This document shows, piece after piece, positions 1-4,747 of a stretch of 9,751 nucleotides of DNA. Below the pieces are notes generated by a model, which saw only the letters and a program-made list of their open reading frames with translations, ran no database searches and was not told where the DNA came from. The translations under genes were made by a program, and so were the position numbers. This stretch comes from Candidatus Sumerlaeota bacterium (GTDB lineage Bacteria > Sumerlaeota > Sumerlaeia > JADFCT01): NCBI GenBank assembly GCA_026398575.1, contig JAPLSP010000673.1, positions 1 through 9,751 of the forward strand, in the 5' to 3' direction. Each line of letters opens with the position of its first letter. The first letter of the stretch is position 1.

Positions 1-1
1 G

Positions 2-139
2 CTCAAGTTGGAAGAGGCAGAATACATCACAGAAATGGTCCGACGCATCGCCGCGCTGATCCTGCTCCAACCCGATCTCGACGCCAATTATCAGGCAGTA
101 AAGGCCGACACTTGGCCGTGGCCACAGGATAAATTTTGA
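2..139 (+). CDS. C-terminal tail of a larger protein, possibly an N-6 DNA methylase / restriction-modification enzyme (partial)
   Basis: An open frame enters from the left edge and ends at TGA 137-139, giving 45 residues that include EMVRRIAALILLQP and end in WPWPQDKF. The composition is that of a genuine protein end: a helical, leucine-rich stretch followed by a D-A-N-Y motif and a Trp-rich tail. From memory this resembles the extreme C-terminus of Eco57I-like or other large restriction-modification methylases, but too little is visible to prove it. The frame is open through the whole visible stretch and no start lies in the window. The KilA-N remnant downstream, a domain often found among restriction-modification genes, agrees weakly with that reading. 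Alternatively it is the tail of an unrelated large enzyme. I am fairly sure it is coding and unsure of the function. Confidence 0.45.
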   Translation, partial: LKLEEAEYITEMVRRIAALILLQPDLDANYQAVKADTWPWPQDKF

Positions 140-152
140 AGAGGATCATTTG

Positions 153-270
153 ATTAAGTGGATAGGTGAATAAATGCAGGTGAAAAAAATAGAGAAATCA
201 GCGGCGGGAAATCAGTCTCTCACAATTCGTCAATCCCCATTTCGTGGAGTCTGCCCGGCTTGGATATCGG
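153..270. repeat. Direct repeat copy A (left flank of the KilA-N module)
   Basis: This stretch matches 839-953 in the same orientation. The best part is 177-270 against 863-953, beginning with CAGGTGAAAAA and ending with CCGGCTTGGATATCGG in both copies. By eye identity is roughly 80 percent over the best part, with one indel of a single base near 250 that changes the reading frame. Weaker similarity (TTAAG-GGATA) extends the match leftward. On the minus strand the repeat reads as the last residues of an antitoxin (ending in IDEL, stop) followed by an intrinsic terminator. The two copies bracket the KilA-N pseudogene and the palindromes. Confidence 0.7.
183..220 (-). terminator. Intrinsic terminator behind the broken antitoxin
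   Basis: Read on the minus strand, AGAGA (220-216) pairs with TCTCT (195-191). After one A this is followed by seven T residues (189-183). It starts at the antitoxin stop codon (TGA, 222-220). The stem is short (5 bp) and the loop is about 20 nt, so on its own it would be weak. The equivalent position in repeat copy B has a 7-bp stem and a T tract, which supports the reading. Confidence 0.5.
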
Positions 271-384
271 CTCGCGCTTTGGCGACCAGAAGGCTGACGG
301 AGAGCCGTGTGTCGCCGCTCCGAAAACGTCCAGGCGCCGACGCTTTTCAGAGGGCGACACCTTGACAACCGCTGTCTCCGACAT
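220..384 (-). pseudogene. Ribbon-helix-helix (CopG/RHH-type) antitoxin, frameshifted
   Basis: An ATG at 384-382 opens a 54-codon frame starting MSETAVVKVSPSEKRRRLD and ending MGIDEL before TGA 222-220. The start fits an RHH antitoxin: a short beta strand (AVVKVSP) followed by a charged first helix (SEKRRRLDVFGAAT). After 'SPSA' the expected second helix is not in this frame but appears in the neighbouring one as LLVAKARADIQAG. After DIQAG the frame must switch back to reach RLHEMGIDEL. Repeat copy B encodes DIQAG and IDEL in one uninterrupted frame, which supports the second shift. The first shift is inferred from family structure: one extra T in the CCTTCTGG stretch would restore SAFLVAKA. 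Net shift is zero, so the tail is unchanged. RHH proteins bind operator DNA as dimers and neutralise a partner toxin; no toxin gene is visible. Function as a true antitoxin is inference. Confidence 0.5.
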
Positions 385-507
385 GTTCCTGATTGGCCAG
401 ATGATCCTGCGAAGTGGCGAAGGAGGCATCCCTGCGCTGCTCGTTTTCGAAAGGTTTGAAATCGCCAACGCTGTTGGGCCGAATTCAGGATAGTCCAGGA
501 AAGTGAA
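385..507. promoter_or_regulatory. Divergent spacer between antitoxin and KilA-N remnants
   Basis: This 123-bp stretch separates the starts of the minus-strand antitoxin remnant and the plus-strand KilA-N remnant, so promoters for both would lie here. An open plus-strand frame (260-493, 77 codons) crosses it and stops 14 bp before the KilA-N ATG; I could not match it to any family and it largely overlaps the antitoxin, so it is not called as a gene. AGGAAAG at 498-504 is a plausible ribosome binding site for the KilA-N start at 508. No clear -35/-10 pair was found. Confidence 0.3.
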
Positions 508-756
508 ATGGCAAAGATCAAGGTTCTGAGCAAAGAGATCACAATCCAGACGCGGCACTAAGAGGACTATATCAGCCTCACCGATATTGCCCGTTACAAA
601 AACTCCTATCAAACCGATGATCTGATCAGAAACTGGCTGAGGAACCGTAATACGATTGAGTTCCTGGGAATATGGGAGCAATTGAACAATTCGGATTCTA
701 ATCCCATCGAATTCGATGGGATTAGGTCGAGAACAAGTGAGCAACCCGGATTATGA
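508..756 (+). pseudogene. KilA-N domain protein, nonsense-mutated and truncated
   Basis: From ATG 508 the frame reads MAKIKVLSKEITIQ, then hits TAA at 559-561 and resumes at once with EDYISLTDIARYKNSY, then NWLRNRNTIEFLGIWEQLNN and NPIEFDGIR. These are the hallmark segments of the N-terminal KilA-N domain (the ISLTDIA strand-helix, the NW-R-R motif, the EFLG-WE-L motif and the EFDG motif). KilA-N is a putative DNA-binding domain of phage and bacterial proteins, often found near restriction-modification genes. Family members usually run on for well over 150 further residues. Here recognisable homology stops after R (codon 724-726) and the frame ends at TGA 754-756 after a short unrelated tail. 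The truncation coincides with the right end of a 28-bp perfect palindrome (698-725). With a stop at codon 18 and no C-terminal half it is certainly non-functional unless read-through occurs. Confidence 0.85.
698..725. repeat. Perfect 28-bp palindrome 1 (core TCGAATTCGA)
   Basis: The arms CTAATCCCA and TGGGATTAG flank the self-complementary core TCGAATTCGA with no mismatch. It lies inside the last recognisable KilA-N codons and encodes NPIEFDGI on both strands. It is the first of three palindromes with the same core. Confidence 0.85.
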
Positions 757-777
757 ACCTCTCGAATTCGAGAGGTT
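756..777. repeat. Perfect 22-bp palindrome 2 (core TCGAATTCGA)
   Basis: The arms AACCTC and GAGGTT flank the same TCGAATTCGA core, perfectly paired. Its centre is 55 bp from that of palindrome 1. It is followed by TTTGGAA, a flank also found after palindrome 3. Confidence 0.85.
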
Positions 778-780
778 TGG

Positions 781-804
781 AAACTGGTCGAATTCGACCA
801 GTTT
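781..804. repeat. Perfect 24-bp palindrome 3 (core TCGAATTCGA)
   Basis: The arms AAACTGG and CCAGTTT flank the TCGAATTCGA core, perfectly paired. Its centre is 26 bp from that of palindrome 2, and both are followed by GTTTGGAA. It ends 27 bp before the ATG of the 8-codon ORF at 831, so it could act as an operator or leader hairpin for that start. Confidence 0.85.
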
Positions 805-830
805 GGAATTGATAAAAGGAGATGTCATCC

Positions 831-857
831 ATGGGCAAGTTAAGGGATAAGAATTAA
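831..857 (+). other. 8-codon ORF behind a strong ribosome binding site (gene stub or leader peptide)
   Basis: AAAAGGAGA (814-822) is a near-ideal Shine-Dalgarno sequence 8 bp upstream of ATG 831. The frame reads MGKLRDKN and stops at TAA 855-857. Such a good initiation region in front of only eight codons suggests the N-terminal stub of a gene whose body was deleted, or a leader peptide. The stop falls inside the region that aligns with direct repeat A, so the stub may have been cut by the recombination that placed repeat copy B here. Nothing shows that the peptide is made. Confidence 0.3.
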
Positions 858-868
858 GACGACAGGTG

Positions 869-906
869 AAAAATTGAGAAATCAGCAGCATAAAATCAGT
901 TTCTCA
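869..906 (-). terminator. Intrinsic terminator (minus strand) in repeat copy B
   Basis: On the minus strand TGAGAAA (906-900) pairs perfectly with TTTCTCA (881-875), 7 bp with an 18-nt loop. After one A it is followed by five T residues (873-869). The stop codon TGA (906-904) of the antitoxin tail forms the first three bases of the stem. It would end transcription coming from the right, antisense to the ceramidase-like gene. Confidence 0.55.
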
Positions 907-953
907 CAATTCGTCAATCCTCATTTCACGGACTTGTCCGGCTTGGATATCGG
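904..953 (-). pseudogene. Orphan C-terminal fragment of an RHH-type antitoxin
   Basis: The minus-strand frame reads DIQAGQVREMRIDEL and then TGA (906-904). The same ending (DIQAG, then a few residues, then IDEL) occurs in the broken antitoxin at 220-384, in repeat copy A. To the right of 953 the similarity stops and the sequence becomes the start region of the ceramidase-like gene, so only about 15 residues remain. It is a decayed paralogue or a duplicated fragment with no start of its own. Confidence 0.45.
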
Positions 954-984
954 TTTGCAGGAATACATGCGCGAGGTTTTGACT

Positions 985-2454
985 ATGAAGATTCCATCCC
1001 AGATCACCCTGGCTCGAGCCATTGTGATATTCGCTATTCTCCGAGTTCTGATGTGTGGTCTAAGCGTCGCCGTCGCCGCGCAGGAGGTTCCCCTGCTCCG
1101 CGCCGGGGCTGCGGCTGTGGACATCACGCCGCGGGAGTTTCCGCTGAACATGCCGGGCGGGTTCAGCGAGAATATGGCGCAGAGCGCGAACGATCCGCTC
1201 CATGCGCGCGCGCTTGCGCTCAGCGACGGCGGCACCACGCTCGTTCTGGTCGTGGTGGATAATCTCGGCGTGGCGCGCGAAACGGCGGACGAGGCCAGAG
1301 CGCTCGCGTTCAGGCAATGCGGTGTTCCGCCGGAGAAAATCATGGTCGCGTCAACACACTCTCATACTGCGCCACAGTCCAACAGCAAAACCGGCCCGGC
1401 GCCGGAGGTGGCCTATCGAAAAGTTCTCGTCGAAGGCATCACATCGGCGATCGTCAGCGCGCAGAGGGCGATGCGTCCCGCCGCGGCCGGCGCCGCTGCG
1501 CATCCGCTGCCCGAGGAAGTCTTCAACCGCCGCTGGTTCCTCAAGCCCGGCGCGATGCCGCTGAATCCTTTCGGCAAGATGGATCAGGTCAAGATGAATC
1601 CCAGCACGAGTCCCGACGTTCTCGACCGCCCTGCCGGCCCGACGGACCCCGACATCACCATCCTCTCGGTGCAGGAGGCCAAATCGAAGAAGCCGCTCGC
1701 GCTGCTGGCCAGCTATTCCCTGCATTACGTCGGCGGCTCGCTCAGGGCGATGGTCTCGGCGGACTACTACGGCGAGTTTGCGCGGCTCATGCCTTCGCGC
1801 CTGCGCGCGGGCGAAGGCTTCGTCGCCATGATGGCCAACGGGACTTCCGGCGACATCAACAACATTCCCTTCGGCGTCACGCGTCCGCCGCGCGAGCCGT
1901 TCGAGCAAATCCGCATTGTCGCCCAGAAAGCGGCGGACGCGGCATGGTTCGCGCGCGGCAAGATAGAGACGCACCGCACGGACACGCGCCTTGGCATGAT
2001 CCAGCGCGAAATCACGCTGCGCCTGCGCCGTCCCACCGCCGAGCAGATCGCAGAAGCCAAGGCCATCCTCGCCCTTAAGGACGAAACCGAGCGCGCCAAA
2101 CTGCCGCGCCTGGCGGATCACTATGCCCGACGTGTTCTTTCCATCGCCGAGACGCCGCAGGAGACAACGACCGTCCCTTTGCAGGCGCTGCGCATCGGAG
2201 ACCTCGCGATATGCGCGATTCCGTTTGAGACCTTCGTCGAGATCGGCCTGGACCTGAAGCGGCGCAGCCCCTTCCCGCAGACCATGGTCATTGGCAACGC
2301 GAACGGCTACAACGGCTACCTGCCCACGCCCGAGCAGCACAAGCTCGGCGGCTATGAAACCTGGCTGGGTACGAACAAAGTTCAGGAAGACGCCTCCGTC
2401 ATCATCACCGATCAACTGCTCGCAATGCTGGCTGAACTGGCGAAATCGAAATGA
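985..2454 (+). CDS. Secreted neutral/alkaline ceramidase-like hydrolase
   Basis: A protein of 489 residues. I chose ATG 985 because it has a GAGG ribosome binding site 8 bp upstream and begins a classical signal peptide (K2, R11, then a hydrophobic run to about residue 31, ending VAVAAQE). The same frame opens earlier at TTG 874, but that part is the direct repeat and an antisense terminator. The mature part matches the neutral ceramidase N-terminal family: LLRAGAAAVDITPRE (37-51), the metal-site motif ASTHSHTAP (122-130, H125 and H127), SLHYVGG with H247, the nucleophile-region motif NGTSGDINN (285-293), FETFVEIG with E415, and NGYNGYLPTPE (440-450). By analogy with bacterial ceramidase, two His, a Glu and a Tyr would bind zinc. 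The family hydrolyses amide bonds of ceramides or related lipids; the natural substrate of this branch is unknown. The C-terminal immunoglobulin-like domain of classical ceramidases is missing, as in many short relatives. Confidence 0.85.
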   Translation: MKIPSQITLARAIVIFAILRVLMCGLSVAVAAQEVPLLRAGAAAVDITPREFPLNMPGGFSENMAQSANDPLHARALALSDGGTTLVLVVVDNLGVARETADEARALAFRQCGVPPEKIMVASTHSHTAPQSNSKTGPAPEVAYRKVLVEGITSAIVSAQRAMRPAAAGAAAHPLPEEVFNRRWFLKPGAMPLNPFGKMDQVKMNPSTSPDVLDRPAGPTDPDITILSVQEAKSKKPLALLASYSLHYVGGSLRAMVSADYYGEFARLMPSRLRAGEGFVAMMANGTSGDINNIPFGVTRPPREPFEQIRIVAQKAADAAWFARGKIETHRTDTRLGMIQREITLRLRRPTAEQIAEAKAILALKDETERAKLPRLADHYARRVLSIAETPQETTTVPLQALRIGDLAICAIPFETFVEIGLDLKRRSPFPQTMVIGNANGYNGYLPTPEQHKLGGYETWLGTNKVQEDASVIITDQLLAMLAELAKSK

Positions 2455-2479
2455 TTGTGGAAACGTTCATGAAGGCGTG

Positions 2480-2541
2480 TGGACTGAGTGGACCAGGGTG
2501 GACCAGGATGGACCAAATGGACGTGGGTGAACCGCGTGGAC
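2480..2541. repeat. TGGAC box array, 9-10 bp period
   Basis: The pentamer TGGAC occurs at 2480, 2489, 2499, 2509, 2518 and 2537. The first five are spaced 9, 10, 10 and 9 bp apart, close to one helical turn, and the sixth is two turns further. Connecting bases vary (GAGT, CAGGG, CAGGA, CAAA). It lies in the 152-bp gap between two plus-strand genes. It may be a minisatellite or a multi-site protein binding region. Confidence 0.6.
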
Positions 2542-2606
2542 GCGGATGGCGATGAAGACCCAGGAATATGAAGATCATTTAGTTCCCGAAACGAAAGGGG
2601 AAGGCA

Positions 2607-3155
2607 ATGTCTGATTCTGCTGGCAAGATTACGGGCTTCGCCGGGGTTCTTTGCCTTGGATTCTTCCTGCTCGTTCTTTGCGGCGCCACGGTCGCGTGCA
2701 AGTATTTCACCAAGAGCGCGAAGCCAAGCGCGCTGATTGCCGACCGCGACCTGCCGAGGAATTTGGGCGCTGTTTTGGCCCCGATGTTGCCGCCTCGTTA
2801 TCGCTTCCTCGTTCGAAGCGAGCGATGGAACCATGATTCCGCCAATGGGCGATTCGAGCGGTCGTTCGACTGCACGGTTCTCCAGGACAACAACGCTCCC
2901 GTTGATGCGAATATGGTGAGTGGGCCGCTGGAACAATGGATTGGCAAGCTTGTGAAGGTCATCCCGGAGGCAGATGACACATCAAGAACGCAAACACTCT
3001 CCCGCCTTGTTCGCTATACGGATAATCGCATTACCGGAGAATTGCGCTACGCTATCAAGCCGGTCGGCAGCGCGACGCTGAAGGTTGAGGACAATCAGAC
3101 AACCGGAATCTTCCTGGATGTGCAGATTCATATTGTGGAACAGAAGAAGCGCTGA
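2607..3155 (+). CDS. Membrane-anchored protein of unknown function
   Basis: A protein of 182 residues starting at ATG 2607, with a purine-rich ribosome binding site (AAGGGGAAGG, 2595-2604). Residues about 8-31 (TGFAGVLCLGFF and LLVLCGATVAC) form one hydrophobic segment. TVAC with C31 is a poor lipobox, so either an uncleaved anchor or a lipoprotein is possible. The remaining roughly 150 residues are soluble and mixed alpha/beta, with DLPRNLGAVLAPMLPPRYRF (48-67) and a strand-rich C-terminus (ITGELRYAIKPVGSATLKV). I recognise no family. Its distance from the ceramidase-like gene (152 bp, with the TGGAC array between) argues against tight co-translation, although co-transcription is possible. 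Codon use looks like that of its neighbours. It is probably a real gene for an exported or periplasm-facing protein. Confidence 0.65.
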   Translation: MSDSAGKITGFAGVLCLGFFLLVLCGATVACKYFTKSAKPSALIADRDLPRNLGAVLAPMLPPRYRFLVRSERWNHDSANGRFERSFDCTVLQDNNAPVDANMVSGPLEQWIGKLVKVIPEADDTSRTQTLSRLVRYTDNRITGELRYAIKPVGSATLKVEDNQTTGIFLDVQIHIVEQKKR

Positions 3156-3186
3156 AAACGCGGGTGGCGGTTTTCATGATTTTTCC
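3153..3186 (+). terminator. Probable terminator of the 182-residue membrane protein gene
   Basis: TGAAAACGC (3153-3161) can pair with GCG and TTTTCA (3167-3176), with one bulged G and a GGGTG loop. It is followed by TGATTTTT (3177-3184). The hairpin overlaps the stop codon. The A-rich left arm and T-rich right arm would allow some activity from the opposite strand too, which would suit the convergent esterase gene. The remaining bases to 3272 hold nothing recognisable. Confidence 0.4.
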
Positions 3187-3272
3187 GCAGCCGACTTTCT
3201 TTCTCTGATCTAAAGCGCGCGGGTCGGGATACGGAATCATTGCGCTGCCGGATACACGCTCGTTGCGCCCGG

Positions 3273-4556
3273 CTATCGCAAACCATCCTCGATCAACTGA
3301 TACGCGGTCGCGCGCATCTTATCGGGGAAATCGTGCTCGCAATCGGGATGCTCGACGCGGAGATTTAGCGGCGCGCCATGAAGCCGATAAACCTGTGACG
3401 CGGCGGCGACGATTTCATCCACGCTGCGCCAGCGAAAATTCGCGTCGCCCAGCGGCGCGTTGATGAAACAGACGCGGGGCGCGAGCGCACCGATCAGTTC
3501 GTGGAAATCGAACGGGATTTCCGCCAGCCGTTCGCGCCAGGCCGCCAATCGCGACATGTAGCGCGTCTGACACCATCCGCGTTCCGGCTGCCAGTTGGCG
3601 GGATCGCCGCCATAGTAGTCGGAGAACGAATCGAATCCGCAGCTCGACACGATGACTTCAATGCGCTCATCGAAGACGGCGGTGAAGATGGCGTTGTGGC
3701 CGCCGAGCGAGTGGCCGATGGCGCCATATCGCCCGCGCCGCACGAACGGCAGCGAGTCGAGCAGGTCCAGCGCGCGGCGATTGTCCCAGATCGCCTTCAT
3801 CGTGCCGCTCGCGTAACCGAGCGCCTTGAGATCGGGCTGGTAATTCGCCAGCAACGGATATGATGGCGCGATGGCAACGAAGCCACGCTCGGCGAGTTCG
3901 CGCGCGTAGTCGCGGTTCGGTTTGCCGCCGAGACCGACGGCGACTTTGAAGCCCAGCGTATTGTCGGTAGGGTGCAGGCATAGCACGGCGGGCAGAGTCA
4001 GTTGCGGATTGCGGATTGCGGATTGCGGAATCAGAAGGTAGGCAGGCGTTCGGCAGCCTGGTTCCGAGACATAGCTGATGAGGCGCCGCACGTAGCTGCC
4101 GCAGTCGGTTTCCTCTTCCACCTTCACGTCGAGCGGGCAGAGCTTCTCCTTGCCCGGCATCGCCCCCATGACATCCTGCATTGCGCGTAAAATTTCCGCG
4201 CGGCGCTTCTGCCAATCGGCGACAGATTCCACTGGCCGGACACGGCCGTCGGTATCGCGATAAACCATGAGGTCGGCGTGCGGTTTGGCTTTCAAGGTCG
4301 CAGTCGAGGGCGAGAGCGAGGCCGCATGAGGTGGAGCGCCAGTCGAAGATGACGCGGAACTCGATTCCAAGGCTGCAGGGGTGAGACAAGCGGCAACGAA
4401 TATTGCCAGCATGGGGATGATGAGCTTGGGATGGGAACTATGGGAATTATGGGAATTATGGAAGTTATGGGAGATATGGGAGTTATGGGGATTGCAGGCA
4501 GGACTATTTAGGATAGGACTATTTAGGGCAGGACCATTTAGGACAGAACTATTCAT
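3273..4556 (-). CDS. Alpha/beta hydrolase (dienelactone hydrolase / acetyl-xylan-esterase-like) lipoprotein
   Basis: The open frame runs from 4673 to 3273 (466 codons). I place the start at ATG 4556 (codon 40 of the open frame); ATG 4604, with AGGAG 13 bp upstream, and ATG 4673 are alternatives. Numbering from 4673, residues 83-96 (PKLIIPMLAIFVAAC) form a lipoprotein signal with lipobox VAAC, so the enzyme should be anchored by C96. The hydrolase core shows LPAVLCLHPT (227-236), a likely oxyanion region, the nucleophile elbow GHSLGG (320-325, S322), a probable acid D410 in APLGDANF, and the catalytic His H447 in CEHDFP. The set fits a serine esterase acting on acetylated or other ester substrates outside the cytoplasm. 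Oddities are tandem repeats encoding NSH-type and LNSPI-type units before the signal sequence, and a QSAIRNP heptad insertion. It lies downstream of the large modular protein gene on the same strand. Confidence 0.8.
   Translation of the reverse strand: MNSSVLNGPALNSPILNSPACNPHNSHISHNFHNSHNSHSSHPKLIIPMLAIFVAACLTPAALESSSASSSTGAPPHAASLSPSTATLKAKPHADLMVYRDTDGRVRPVESVADWQKRRAEILRAMQDVMGAMPGKEKLCPLDVKVEEETDCGSYVRRLISYVSEPGCRTPAYLLIPQSAIRNPQLTLPAVLCLHPTDNTLGFKVAVGLGGKPNRDYARELAERGFVAIAPSYPLLANYQPDLKALGYASGTMKAIWDNRRALDLLDSLPFVRRGRYGAIGHSLGGHNAIFTAVFDERIEVIVSSCGFDSFSDYYGGDPANWQPERGWCQTRYMSRLAAWRERLAEIPFDFHELIGALAPRVCFINAPLGDANFRWRSVDEIVAAASQVYRLHGAPLNLRVEHPDCEHDFPDKMRATAYQLIEDGLR
4002..4029. repeat. 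Heptamer array TTGCGGA x4 inside the esterase gene
   Basis: Four exact tandem copies of TTGCGGA fill 28 bp. On the coding (minus) strand the unit is TCCGCAA, and three units (21 bp) encode the heptad QSAIRNP, so the stretch is translated as PQSAIRNPQ between the AYLLI strand and the LPAVLCLHP strand. This is a simple-sequence insertion in a likely surface loop. Confidence 0.85.
4431..4493. repeat. Seven 9-bp tandem units (consensus ATGGGAATT)
   Basis: Seven consecutive 9-bp units occur with one to three changes each (such as ATGGGAACT, ATGGAAGTT, ATGGGGATT). On the minus strand they encode a His/Asn/Ser-rich run (HNSHISHNFHNSHNSHSSH) just before the lipoprotein signal sequence. The unit length is a multiple of three, so copy-number changes keep the reading frame. 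Confidence 0.85.
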
Positions 4557-4559
4557 AGT
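4500..4559. repeat. Four 15-bp tandem units (consensus AGGACTATTTAGGAC)
   Basis: Three clear units and a diverged fourth lie next to the 9-bp array. On the minus strand they encode LNGPALNSPILNSPAC. The ATG chosen as start of the esterase lies in the diverged last unit. The length is again a multiple of three. Confidence 0.8.
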
Positions 4560-4684
4560 AGCTCTGTCTTCAATGGTTCTATCCGAAATCAAAGGCAGGC
4601 GCATTTCTGGGTTTGATCTCCTGCGTCCTGAGATAGCGAGAGGGAGAAGTGTAAAATTGCTTTCGCGATGCATTAGTGTGCTGA

Positions 4685-4734
4685 CTCGCGCAGAGTGTTC
4701 TGCTGCGCTGAGCGGAACACTCCTCTGCGACGAG
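4685..4734. repeat. Long imperfect hairpin between the modular protein gene and the esterase gene
   Basis: CTCG plus CGCAGAG (4685-4695) pairs with CTCTGCG and CGAG (4723-4734, one bulged A). Inside, TGTTC pairs with GAACA, then T-G, then GCT with AGC, closing a GCGCTG loop. A three-base bulge (CTC) lies on the right arm, and GAGTGTTC/GAACACTC (8 bp) is an alternative perfect core. It starts 14 bp after the minus-strand stop of the modular protein gene. There is no T tract after it on the minus strand, so it is not a canonical intrinsic terminator. It may mark the transcript end, stabilise RNA or separate expression of the two genes. Confidence 0.5.
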
Positions 4735-4747
4735 CCAAGGGCGCCAC

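Larger units (their letters stand above)
839..953. repeat. Direct repeat copy B (right flank of the KilA-N module)
   Basis: This is the second copy of the repeat at 153-270 in the same orientation, strongest over 863-953. Similarity ends sharply after GGATATCGG at 953, where the ceramidase-like gene region begins. On the minus strand it carries an intact-frame antitoxin tail and a better terminator than copy A. Confidence 0.7.

Noticed and set aside
260..493. 77-codon plus-strand ORF just upstream of the KilA-N start, as a gene partner
   Set aside because: It overlaps the minus-strand antitoxin remnant over half its length and matches no family I know. Its operon-like position alone is not enough.
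220..744. 174-codon minus-strand ORF as one protein
   Set aside because: Its first part is antisense to KilA-N. The NPIEFDGIR seen there is an effect of palindrome 1 reading the same on both strands. Only the last 54 codons fit a real gene remnant.
153..953. Insertion sequence or transposon bounded by the direct repeats
   Set aside because: No transposase, no terminal inverted repeats and no short target duplication are visible. The repeats are diverged and contain gene ends and terminators.
874..984. Longer start (TTG 874) for the ceramidase-like gene, adding 37 residues
   Set aside because: The extra codons lie in direct repeat B and an antisense terminator. The signal peptide begins naturally at ATG 985, which has a GAGG site 8 bp upstream.
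1351..2415. 354-codon minus-strand ORF opposite the ceramidase-like gene
   Set aside because: Antisense shadow rich in Arg, Gly and Ala; the plus strand carries conserved ceramidase motifs throughout.
2480..2541. CRISPR array
   Set aside because: The units are 9-10 bp with no spacers of constant length and no cas genes. This applies also to the 9-bp, 15-bp and 7-bp arrays in the esterase gene.
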